Shown one piece after another: positions 1 through 6,826 of a DNA stretch of 53,459 nucleotides. A program made the translations under genes and the position numbers. The DNA comes from DTYU01 sp040757355 (GTDB taxonomy: Bacteria > Bacillota > Desulfotomaculia > Desulfotomaculales > Ammonificaceae): positions 1 to 53,459 of the forward strand of contig JBFLWY010000017.1 in NCBI GenBank assembly GCA_040757355.1. The letters are read 5' to 3'. The notes beneath the pieces were generated by a model. That model searched no databases. It saw nothing but the letters and a program-made list of their open reading frames with translations, and was not told where the DNA came from. How positions within the stretch are numbered: the stretch's first letter is position 1; each line of letters starts with the position of its first letter.

Positions 1-7
1 ATATAAC

Positions 8-21
8 GTTGAACCTTGAAC
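8..21. repeat. Short heptamer repeat (GTTGAAC type)
   Basis: Two adjacent 7-bp units, GTTGAAC and CTTGAAC, with a third GTTGAAC at 45-51. This is the shortest of the intergenic heptamer tracts in the window. It lies downstream of the minus-strand DegT-family gene and runs towards the window edge, so its full extent is unknown. Confidence 0.4.
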
Positions 22-58
22 GGACCCTATGAGCGTCAGTATAAGTTGAACGAGATTT

Positions 59-1327
59 CTACCGGGCGAAATATGTGAGCACGCGCCGTACCGCAGCTAT
101 TACATCTGAAACATCCGCATCGCTCATCTTTGGATAAAGCGGCAGGGTGAGTAATCGCCGGTAAACGGCTTCCGCTTTGGGACAGGGCGGTCCCTGGTGT
201 AAAGTGCAGACCGTGGGATCCCCGAGCCACCCGTACAGAGGGTGGAGGTAGACGGGGAGGTGGTGTACGCCTACGTTAATCCGCTCAGCCATCAGCGCAA
301 GAAAAATTTTGAGTCGGTCGGTACGGAGCAGTTCGAGTTTAAGCTTAAGCAAGTAAAAGTTCCAGGCCGGCTCGATGTCGGGAGTTAAGTGGGGAATTTC
401 AACATAAGGCAGGCGACTGAATGCTTCATTGTACCGGGCCGCTATTTCCCGCCGGCGCGCCAAAAAGCGGTCCAGTTTTTGAAACTGTGAAAGCCCTAAA
501 GCACCTTGAACTTCAGAAGGGCGGTACTCATAGCCGAGTTCCTGAACCTCGTAGTGCCAGGGGCCTTCCCTTCTAACGTGCTGTCGGAAGTCCCGGACGA
601 TTCCCCGATCCGTAAAGAGTTTCAGCCACCGGTAGGTGTCTTCGTCGTTTGTTGTTATTACACCGCCGGCACCAGCCGTAATGACCGCTTCCGGGTTGAG
701 GCTGAACGCCGCAGTAGTCCCAAGACTCCCGACAGGCCGGCCCTTGTATGCAGCACCCAGTGCTTCAGTGGCGTCTTCGACGATCACCAAATCTTGCTCG
801 CGGGCAACCGCGGCGATTCCGTCCATGTCACACGGGTGACCCGCAAAGTGCGAAACTACTATCGCCCGGGTGTTCCCGGTAATGTTCCGTCGGATTTCCG
901 TTGGGCTGATGCCGAGTGTCTCCTCGTCTATATCCGCAAAAACAGGCTTCGCCCCGATATAAATAATAGCGCTGCCGGCGCCGGGAGAAGCAATCGGTGA
1001 CATGATTACCTCTTCCCCCCTGCTGACCCCGGCGGCGTAACACGCAGCGTGCAAGGCGGCGGTGCAGGTAGAGACCGCAACGGCGTAACGCGCCCCTACC
1101 CGCGCGGCAAACCGCTCCTCGAACTCCTGCACTTTTGCACCGGCATTGAAACGCCCGCTTTTGATAACCGCCGTCGCTTCCCTGATATCTTCCGGAGTAA
1201 GATGGGGTTCGTTTATCGGCAGATAAATGTCCCGTACCGGTATTCCACCCGCGATCGCCGGCCGGTCCTTCTCCCCCATTTCTTTCGCTTGGCCCTTTTC
1301 CAAAAAGTCCTTAACCCCCCGAAGCAC
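59..1327 (-). CDS. DegT/DnrJ/EryC1-family protein lacking the PLP lysine
   Basis: About 422 aa, full length for the DegT/DnrJ/EryC1/StrS sugar aminotransferase fold. The cofactor-pocket motif EDATEALG (about residues 184-191) is kept, as is the glycine-rich turn after the active site. At the Schiff-base lysine the sequence reads FSLNPEAVITAGAGG, so residue 214 is Ala (codon GCG, plus-strand 686-688). The paralogue at 21355-22473 has FSFNGNKVITTGGGG at the same place. Family knowledge: the lysine is needed for transamination; ColD-type dehydratases use His there instead. This protein may be a non-aminotransferase enzyme or a pseudoenzyme. The first codon is GTG with no clear ribosome binding site; an internal ATG at 1279 is possible. 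A good sigma-A promoter lies just upstream, so it is probably transcribed separately from the SLH gene. Confidence 0.85.
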   Translation of the reverse strand: MLRGVKDFLEKGQAKEMGEKDRPAIAGGIPVRDIYLPINEPHLTPEDIREATAVIKSGRFNAGAKVQEFEERFAARVGARYAVAVSTCTAALHAACYAAGVSRGEEVIMSPIASPGAGSAIIYIGAKPVFADIDEETLGISPTEIRRNITGNTRAIVVSHFAGHPCDMDGIAAVAREQDLVIVEDATEALGAAYKGRPVGSLGTTAAFSLNPEAVITAGAGGVITTNDEDTYRWLKLFTDRGIVRDFRQHVRREGPWHYEVQELGYEYRPSEVQGALGLSQFQKLDRFLARRREIAARYNEAFSRLPYVEIPHLTPDIEPAWNFYLLKLKLELLRTDRLKIFLALMAERINVGVHHLPVYLHPLYGWLGDPTVCTLHQGPPCPKAEAVYRRLLTLPLYPKMSDADVSDVIAAVRRVLTYFAR

Positions 1328-1347
1328 CTTGGTCTTGCTACCCTGAC

Positions 1348-1376
1348 ATTATACCTCCGCCAGCCACAAATGGCAA
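1348..1376 (-). promoter_or_regulatory. Sigma-A promoter of the DegT-family gene
   Basis: On the minus strand TTGCCA (1371-1376) and TATAAT (1348-1353) are separated by exactly 17 bp, matching consensus at 5/6 and 6/6 positions. Transcription would begin about 10-15 bp before the GTG at 1327. That leaves little room for a Shine-Dalgarno sequence, which is one reason a start further inside the gene is considered. Confidence 0.65.
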
Positions 1377-1542
1377 TCATAGGAGAACGATCGAAAACTC
1401 CCGCTCCTCACCATACATTTTCCCACGCTCAAATGCTACCGCGTTCTCCACCGCAAACTTGGACGCCGTGAATCGATGGACTTGCTTTTAATACAAGTAG
1501 ACTATCGCCGCAGACGCTTTATAAAACATCGCTCGGAAAAAA

Positions 1543-1573
1543 TTAACCGGAGAAGAAATCTTTCTGTTATAAT
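1543..1573 (+). promoter_or_regulatory. Possible sigma-A promoter of the small zinc-ribbon gene
   Basis: A perfect TATAAT (1568-1573) lies about 30 bp before the TTG start of the 84-aa gene. The best -35 is TTAACC (1543-1548) at 19 bp, which is weak. The surrounding DNA is AT-rich compared with the genes. Confidence 0.45.
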
Positions 1574-1603
1574 TAGGGTAAAATTTTTTCGGAGGTTAAA
1601 GGC

Positions 1604-1858
1604 TTGACCATCAAATGCCCGAAGTGCGGCTCTACCAGGATCGTACCTGTGGGGCAGTATGACAGGTTTATTTATTACAGCCTGGGCGGAACAGCAGCAA
1701 TAGGGGGCGCAGCCCTTCTCGGACTTGCGGGCGGTTATTCGCCCGCGCTGTGGTTTATGATTCCATTCTGGATTCTCGGGTGCCTTCTTTTTTATGCAAA
1801 GTACCCCCTCGCCGGGTGCGACGAGTGCAACCACCAGTGGAACCCGCGCAAACCTTGA
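1604..1858 (+). CDS. Small membrane protein with a split zinc ribbon
   Basis: 84 aa. The TTG start is supported by GGAGG (1591-1595) with an 8-nt gap. Two CxxC knuckles, C5-x2-C8 (CPKC) and C72-x2-C75 (CDEC), are typical of a zinc ribbon but are separated by about 63 residues. That stretch holds two hydrophobic segments, roughly residues 25-43 and 48-65, which should form a transmembrane hairpin and bring both knuckles to the same face, probably the cytoplasm. The function is not recognised. It is a lone plus-strand gene between minus-strand genes, with its own promoter and a hairpin after its stop, so it is probably monocistronic. Confidence 0.7.
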   Translation: MTIKCPKCGSTRIVPVGQYDRFIYYSLGGTAAIGGAALLGLAGGYSPALWFMIPFWILGCLLFYAKYPLAGCDECNHQWNPRKP

Positions 1859-1868
1859 AAAATAACCG

Positions 1869-1903
1869 AGGCCTGGCCGGATAAATAAAACCCGGCCAGG
1901 CCT
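1869..1903 (+). terminator. Strong hairpin after the zinc-ribbon gene
   Basis: A perfect 12-bp stem, AGGCCTGGCCGG (1869-1880) with CCGGCCAGGCCT (1892-1903), and an 11-nt A/T-rich loop, beginning 10 bp after the stop codon. The U-tract is weak on both strands, so this is a terminator or a transcript-end stabiliser. Confidence 0.6.
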
Positions 1904-1958
1904 TGAAGATTCGCTACCTCGTGGAGCACTCTAAGAGACCGCTGCAAAACTTCACCTG

Positions 1959-2046
1959 CCCAGCACTCAACTCTGTGTTACAACCTGTGTCCAAGCAAAC
2001 AGGCGTTAGAGTACTCGCTTTCTTTCACGTTGAGTTGAGTGCTGGG
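1959..2046 (+). repeat. 88-bp inverted-terminal-repeat element, copy 1
   Basis: Bounded by CCCAGCACTCAACTC (1959-1973) and its exact reverse complement (2032-2046). A second copy of the same length lies inverted at 49541-49628. The outer 20 bp on the left and 18 bp on the right are identical between copies, and the interior is about 85% identical overall. It codes for nothing evident. The structure resembles a MITE or a large palindromic intergenic repeat. No clear target-site duplication is visible. Confidence 0.8.
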
Positions 2047-2110
2047 TCGTTTTTCTCGGTCTCCGGGCTTTTCGCTAAAACCGTCGTGCTGTGAATAGAT
2101 GAGCCTATTC

Positions 2111-2132
2111 TCGAAAAGTTAGAGTTTTGCAA
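2111..2132 (-). repeat. TTGCAAAACTCTA element downstream of the SLH gene
   Basis: On the minus strand TTGCAAAACTCTA, followed by a CTTT-TCGA segment, starts about 8 bp after the SLH stop codon. The same block follows cheW at 37264-37284. A related GCTGCAAAACTT in opposite orientation lies at 1941-1952, on the other side of the 88-bp element. Together they may be the degenerate ends of a larger mobile element of about 200 bp. Confidence 0.45.
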
Positions 2133-2139
2133 CACTCAT

Positions 2140-3426
2140 CTAAATCTTTTTCAGCTTCTTTAACAGCCGGTAAGTCAGGGTTATGGCCTCCGCCCTGGTA
2201 AGATTATCGTTCGGGTTAAATTCCAGCTTCGTGCTGTCGGGAACAGAACTCGGTTCTCCAACTATCAGCTTGGCTTGAACGGCGGCGAGCACGGAAGCCG
2301 CCGCCCATGGAGCAATATCACCGGCGTCGTCAAAAAGCGCCTCCAAACTTTCTATTACCTTGTCACTATCATCAGATAGCTTCAAGTTTCCCACACGGGC
2401 CAGGATCGCTGCCGCTTCCTGGCGTGTGATGTTGTTTTGCGGTTTGAACTCACCGTCGTCATAGCCGCTCACTATCCCGTTCCGAGCCGCGGTCTCGGCA
2501 TATTGGACAGGCATGTGGTTGCTATCGTAGATCTTATAGCCAGAAGCAGAACTGTAACCTGCTCCAAAGTAAGTGGAGTCTATATCTTCAGGATCGGCTT
2601 CATAGAAGTCTATGCCGCTGAACGTATCTGTAAAGATTTGTTCACTCGCGCTGGTCGGTTTCCTGGTCAGCGGCAGTCCCAGGCCTTTAACCATCATGGT
2701 AACAAACTCCAGGCGGTTTGCGTCATCGCTTAATCCAAAGTAAACCGAACTCCCTACAGGCAACTGCTCCACCATCCCCTTTGCCCACAGCGGCATTACG
2801 CAGGGGTAAGACCAAGCATCGTCCGACTGAGCATTAAACTCTTTAAAGACCTGCTGCCCCAGAAAAACCGCGTAGTAGCCCGTTCCATCACTGTCAAACT
2901 GGAAGGGGGCAGTCACCGTATGCTTGGTTGTGCTCGTGGTCCCTCCAAGGTTTAAGTTATCACTCCCGTCCCATTCATACACATTCCCGGAAACGCTGAC
3001 ATCGGGACTGTACCATATCGAAAGCCGATCTGCTACAGCCGAACTTACATTCGCGTCATAAGAAAGGGTTAGCTGTCCAGGATAAAGCAGGTAAGTCCCG
3101 GGATCAACCGATATCTTATAAATATTGCTGACCAGGACGTATTTCTGATAATCAGGGCTCCCTCCTTCCGGCACATAAACAGTGAAATATACACTCTGAT
3201 CGGTTGCCAAAAGCTTGTTAGAATCCACGAGAGCGTTATTCTTCGAACAATTAAGCTCTAACGAGTTGTTGAAAGCGCTAATCTTCCCCGCAGAAGGCAA
3301 AGCGGTCACGCTATAGGAGGTACCCGAAACAAGCGGGGTGGATGTAGCGCCAAGCGATACCGCGGGGGCAAATAAGACCGCCCCTACTGCAAAAAGCATA
3401 AGACAAACCGATAACCATCCCTTCAA
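2140..3426 (-). CDS. SLH-domain surface protein under a sigma-28-type promoter
   Basis: About 428 aa. A signal peptide is visible: KGW followed by a hydrophobic run ending in SLGA. The N-terminal part (roughly residues 30-225) is a beta-rich domain I do not recognise. The C-terminal half carries three S-layer homology repeats. The second contains GIVSGYDDGEFKPQNNITRQ and the third FNPNDNLTRAEA; the first is degenerate, around SDDANRLEFVTMM. SLH triplets bind pyruvylated secondary cell-wall polymer, so this is an exported, wall-bound protein. The longest frame opens with GTG at 3435, but AAAGGGTGGT is correctly spaced only for the TTG at 3426. A near-perfect sigma-28 promoter lies in the 75-bp upstream gap, which suggests co-expression with late flagellar genes. 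Confidence 0.85.
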   Translation of the reverse strand: MKGWLSVCLMLFAVGAVLFAPAVSLGATSTPLVSGTSYSVTALPSAGKISAFNNSLELNCSKNNALVDSNKLLATDQSVYFTVYVPEGGSPDYQKYVLVSNIYKISVDPGTYLLYPGQLTLSYDANVSSAVADRLSIWYSPDVSVSGNVYEWDGSDNLNLGGTTSTTKHTVTAPFQFDSDGTGYYAVFLGQQVFKEFNAQSDDAWSYPCVMPLWAKGMVEQLPVGSSVYFGLSDDANRLEFVTMMVKGLGLPLTRKPTSASEQIFTDTFSGIDFYEADPEDIDSTYFGAGYSSASGYKIYDSNHMPVQYAETAARNGIVSGYDDGEFKPQNNITRQEAAAILARVGNLKLSDDSDKVIESLEALFDDAGDIAPWAAASVLAAVQAKLIVGEPSSVPDSTKLEFNPNDNLTRAEAITLTYRLLKKLKKI

Positions 3427-3470
3427 AAGAACCACCCTTTCCGGTGCTTGATTTACTCTTTCTTTGTTTT

Positions 3471-3497
3471 GTATCGGCCTAAAAAAGGGATACTTTA
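3471..3497 (-). promoter_or_regulatory. Sigma-28 (SigD/FliA type) promoter of the SLH gene
   Basis: On the minus strand TAAA (3494-3497), a 15-nt spacer and GCCGATAC (3471-3478), against the sigma-28 consensus TAAA-N15-GCCGATAA/T. The same arrangement precedes flgM in this window. It starts 44 bp before the preferred TTG start and sits just after the stop of the GmhB-kinase gene. Confidence 0.75.
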
Positions 3498-3501
3498 TCG
3501 C

Positions 3502-4698
3502 TTAATCCTTCTTCGAGTGTGAAACGATGCCTGCATACCTGCGTGATTCCTCTACGAACGGGTATTCATCGCACATCCTCTCTTCGTAGAGCCGGGCGAT
3601 TGCATCCCCCGTAAGCCCCTTGTCACGGTAATACTGGAGAAAACGGCTGCGGTGCGTTTGCTCATCCACCGCCACAAAGATCCTTGTCTCGCTTATTGAA
3701 CGCAGGAATTCGAACGAAAGCGCCACGACTCCCTCAATAAACACAATTCCCTTCGGCGGTAGCGAAACCACCTTTGGCCTTCTCTCGAGACCCCTGCTCG
3801 CAGCTTCGTATGCCTCGATAACAACCGAATCGCCGGCCAGCAAGGTTATGATATCTTTTTTTATTGCTGCCTCGGGGTAGCGTTCCAGTACAGTCCGTGA
3901 ACTACGCCGCTTGTCAAGGGGTAAAATCCAGTCGTCCAGGCAGATGACAGTTGCCGGAATCGACCTGAGCTTCATCTGCCGCACGAGAAACCTTACCATC
4001 GTGGACTTGCCGGACCTGGACTGCCCGCCGACCAGGACCAACAGCTTCTTGTCGGCGGAGCTCAAATACCGTTCTGCAACTACTTCCTCAAGGTACGCGA
4101 ATTCGCTTGGTGCTGTTAACAAGAACCCTACTGCTTCTGCGAGGTCATCGAAGACGAATTCCGGTTCGACCCTTTCCTTTCCTTTTTTATAGTAGTTAAC
4201 CCCGTAACCGGTCCTGAGCAATACCGTAGAAAGCCCGGCGTTTAACCCCAGCATCATGTCGCTCTCCCGGTCGCCGATGATAAAACTGCGCTTGGTGTCG
4301 ATATTAAAAAGCCCTAGGGCCTTGTCAACCATACCTGTTCCCGGTTTCCGGCAGGGACAACGGACTCTATAAGGAGGTTTATCCTCATCTCCTTCATCCG
4401 GAGGAAAATGAGGGCAGTAAAAAACCGCATCGAGACGTGCGCCTTCGGTCCTCAGTCTATCCTTGAGGTAGCAGTGTATCCCCGCCAGCTCTGCCTCAGT
4501 CAACATCCCTCTGGCCACCGCCGATTGGTTGGTGACTACTACACAGAGCCAGCCGCTCCGGTTCAATGCGGCAACTGCTTCGGCGGCACCCGGATACAGT
4601 TCAACCTGTTCGCGACTTGTTATGTAGCCGACTTCTTTGACCAGCACCCCGTCACGGTCCAAAAAGACCGCCGGCCGCGGTCCTTTGGTTTTACCCAT
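3502..4698 (-). CDS. GmhB-like HAD phosphatase fused to a uridine-kinase-like P-loop domain
   Basis: 398 aa in two parts. Residues 1-190 are a HAD-superfamily heptose-bisphosphate/histidinol-phosphate phosphatase: nucleophile motif FLDRDGV (D14, D16), VVTNQSAVARG, zinc-loop ligands C95, H97, C114 and C116, and acidic motif IGDRESDM near 141-148. Family role: removal of the 7-phosphate from heptose-1,7-bisphosphate. Residues about 215-398 form a P-loop kinase-like domain with Walker A GGQSRSGKST (224-233) and a LDDW acidic segment resembling uridine kinase. GmhB enzymes are normally about 180-190 aa and end where this second domain begins, so this is a true fusion. The ATG follows CAGGGGG. GmhA lies just upstream and an HldE-like enzyme is in the same region, which supports a heptose role. 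The kinase substrate is unknown. Confidence 0.85.
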   Translation of the reverse strand: MGKTKGPRPAVFLDRDGVLVKEVGYITSREQVELYPGAAEAVAALNRSGWLCVVVTNQSAVARGMLTEAELAGIHCYLKDRLRTEGARLDAVFYCPHFPPDEGDEDKPPYRVRCPCRKPGTGMVDKALGLFNIDTKRSFIIGDRESDMMLGLNAGLSTVLLRTGYGVNYYKKGKERVEPEFVFDDLAEAVGFLLTAPSEFAYLEEVVAERYLSSADKKLLVLVGGQSRSGKSTMVRFLVRQMKLRSIPATVICLDDWILPLDKRRSSRTVLERYPEAAIKKDIITLLAGDSVVIEAYEAASRGLERRPKVVSLPPKGIVFIEGVVALSFEFLRSISETRIFVAVDEQTHRSRFLQYYRDKGLTGDAIARLYEERMCDEYPFVEESRRYAGIVSHSKKD

Positions 4699-4836
4699 CG
4701 TTATCCCCCTGAAAATAAATCCACCGCCAGCCTGCGCCGCAGGCGCGGCAGGCAGGCGCAGACAGGTCCATCAGCATAAGCCCGAACCGTGAACCGACCC
4801 CAAAGGTCCATCACTTTCAGCTTTTTGGAGTAGCGT

Positions 4837-5481
4837 TTAACTGTTAAGTGTGGGGTCGAGGGACAAAGTAGGTACAGTGGTTGTCAACTCAATGAACATT
4901 GTTTCGCCGGCTTGCCTTCTTTCCATTATAATATCGAGCATCGCGTGCAGGATCATCTGGTGCGCCACTTCCACAAACCCGTAATGGCTCACCGGAACGT
5001 AAAAGTTGAAGTCGCCCAGTTTCCGGAGCGGGTTTGTACGCGAAAACCCGGATAGTGTAATAACCTTGCAGCCGGCTGCACGTCCGGCTTCAACCCCGCG
5101 CAGGATATTCTCTGATTGACCCGAGCTGCTGATCGCGACGAGCACGTCCCCCGGTTCCGCAAATACCTCAACCGGTTTGGCGAATACTTCAGGGTAACCA
5201 AAGTCGTTGCCGATGCAGGTCAAGAGCGCGCCGTCGTTGAACGCCACCGCCCGCATACCGCCGTTTTTCCAAAAGTCGATCGCCATGTGGCCGGCAATAG
5301 CGGCGCTGCCGCCGTTGCCGATGAAGATCAGCTTGTTCCCGAGAACCGTTCGTGAGAGTATCAGATCAATGGTTCGTTCGACCCCCATACTCAGATCCAG
5401 AGGCCCTTCACCACCGGTTACCTCTGTTTCGCTTATAATTTTAAAGAATCTGCCCGCGTACTTATAAAAGTCTCTATACAT
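4837..5481 (-). CDS. gmhA: Sedoheptulose-7-phosphate isomerase-like SIS protein (GmhA family)
   Basis: 214 aa, one SIS domain. The phosphosugar-binding motifs FIGNGGSAAIAGH (about residues 52-64) and ISSSGQSENIL (about 116-126) are present. GmhA converts sedoheptulose 7-phosphate to D-glycero-D-manno-heptose 7-phosphate, the first step of nucleotide-activated heptose synthesis. The proposed next enzymes lie in the same gene train: the GmhB-kinase fusion immediately downstream, and the kinase/nucleotidyltransferase at 12234-13796. The ATG is preceded by AAGGGGG. The gap to the upstream SDR gene is 24 bp, so the two are probably co-transcribed. Another SIS isomerase role cannot be excluded. Confidence 0.8.
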   Translation of the reverse strand: MYRDFYKYAGRFFKIISETEVTGGEGPLDLSMGVERTIDLILSRTVLGNKLIFIGNGGSAAIAGHMAIDFWKNGGMRAVAFNDGALLTCIGNDFGYPEVFAKPVEVFAEPGDVLVAISSSGQSENILRGVEAGRAAGCKVITLSGFSRTNPLRKLGDFNFYVPVSHYGFVEVAHQMILHAMLDIIMERRQAGETMFIELTTTVPTLSLDPTLNS

Positions 5482-5505
5482 CGTCTCAGCCCCCTTGCGT
5501 GCAAT

Positions 5506-6507
5506 TTAGAGAGTCGCATTTGATGTATCGAGATAGCGGAACCAATCTTTCGTAGCTCCCGCAATGGTTTCGGGCGTCCAGACCGGCGCCGCCCGCCAGT
5601 AATCAATATCTTCCAGAAGCAGCGCCACTCCCTCTTCGAACGATACCTTGGGCTCCCACCCGAGACACCTCTTGATCTTCGTGGTGTCTGCGAAGGTGCA
5701 GTCCGGTTCGCCCGGACGCTTCGGAATGTGAACAACATCGCCGCCCAACAGTTCCACTAAATGGTTGACCGAATAGGTATTGCCGCTGCCGACGTTGAAA
5801 ACCTCGTTCGCAATTCCAGAATCAGCGGCTTTTACAAAAGCGTCAACGACATCCGTCACGTAAGTAAAATCGCGCGTCTGCGTCCCGTCGCCCACCACGG
5901 TGAAGGGCTTTCCCGCTAATTTCTGCGCTAAAAAAACACCGAAAACGGCGCCGTAGGTGCCGGAGGTGCGCGCCCGCGGCCCGTAAACGTTGAAGAGGCG
6001 CAAAGAGACTACGGGCAGCTTGTACACCTTCCCCCAGTGCATCACGAGTTCTTCACCGAGGTATTTTGTTAGCGCATACGGGTACTGCGGCCGGACCGGG
6101 GCCGTCTCCGGCGTGGGGTAAAGATCGGGTATTCCGTAGCAGGAAGACGACGCTGCGTAAACGAAGCGTTTCGCTCCCGCCCGGCGGGAGGCCTCCAAAA
6201 CCGCAAAGGTCCCGTCGACATTGGCGCGAAAGTACTTTTCCGGAAACTGAATCGACGGCACAATATCCGCCAGGGCCGCTAAGTGAAAGACCCAGTCAAC
6301 GTCTTTGAAATGCGGCAGTATCCCGGCCGGGTCGGCAACATCCACCTCAACAACCCGCAGGCGCTTCTCAGCCTTATGCTGCGCCAGATTTTCCGCCCGG
6401 CCTGTACTGAAGTTGTCCAGCACCGTAACCTCGTGCCCGTCCTCAAGAAGCCTGTCCACCAGGTGCGACCCGATAAACCCGGCCCCGCCGGTGACAATCG
6501 CCTTCAT
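5506..6507 (-). CDS. NAD-dependent epimerase/dehydratase (extended SDR)
   Basis: 333 aa. The Rossmann motif VTGGAGFIGSHL is at the N-terminus, followed by the catalytic YALTK (YxxxK), the preceding SSSCYG segment, RLFNVYGPRA and TRDFTYVTDVV. This is the GalE/WbpP group of sugar-nucleotide 4-epimerases. The exact substrate is unknown; UDP-hexose(-NAc) or a heptose nucleotide (an HldD-like step) are both reasonable in this neighbourhood. The open frame reaches back to 6777, but the first 90 codons read through heptamer repeats. The ATG at 6507, directly before the Rossmann motif and behind a GGGGTGAGG ribosome binding site, is the real start. Confidence 0.85.
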   Translation of the reverse strand: MKAIVTGGAGFIGSHLVDRLLEDGHEVTVLDNFSTGRAENLAQHKAEKRLRVVEVDVADPAGILPHFKDVDWVFHLAALADIVPSIQFPEKYFRANVDGTFAVLEASRRAGAKRFVYAASSSCYGIPDLYPTPETAPVRPQYPYALTKYLGEELVMHWGKVYKLPVVSLRLFNVYGPRARTSGTYGAVFGVFLAQKLAGKPFTVVGDGTQTRDFTYVTDVVDAFVKAADSGIANEVFNVGSGNTYSVNHLVELLGGDVVHIPKRPGEPDCTFADTTKIKRCLGWEPKVSFEEGVALLLEDIDYWRAAPVWTPETIAGATKDWFRYLDTSNATL

Positions 6508-6630
6508 CCCGTCTATCCTCACCCCTTTAGGCATATAGTCGCTGTAACTATTCAGCCTGCGCTTTACGGAACGCAGCAAGAAACAAGCAGTGCAAGGAAG
6601 CCCGGCGGAGACGGGCCGGAGCGTACAAAA

Positions 6631-6730
6631 TTGGAAGTTGGAAGCCGGAAGTTGGAAGTTGGAGTTATCGAGGAAATTCGCTTTGCGAATTCCTATAAAA
6701 GGTCTAACCTCTAACTTCTCGCCTCTAACC
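6631..6730. repeat. Two heptamer tracts upstream of the SDR gene
   Basis: 6631-6665 holds five consecutive 7-mers of the type TTGGAAG. 6703-6730 holds four 7-mers of the type TCTAACC. Between them lies a palindrome, GGAAATTCGC-TTT-GCGAATTCC. The two tracts are roughly reverse complements in character, so the whole block could fold back on itself. Confidence 0.7.
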
Positions 6731-6826
6731 TCCAAAATGGTACGTGAGGACCCGGCTTCGCCCGGCTGACGCCGCAACGCGCCGTTTTCGCCGCGCCTGA
6801 CGAGGTACCTAATAGTTACCAGTCGC

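Noticed and set aside
506..1000. Long plus-strand frame opposite the DegT-family gene
   Set aside because: It is antisense to a clear family member and has no recognisable protein features.
4721..4767. GC-rich repeated GCAGGCGC words between gmhA and the GmhB-kinase gene
   Set aside because: Self-complementary and REP-like, but only faint matches elsewhere (near 37186 and 52905), so not claimed as a family.
6508..6777. N-terminal extension of the SDR gene
   Set aside because: The 90 codons are low-complexity repeat DNA read by chance; the true start and Rossmann motif begin at 6507.
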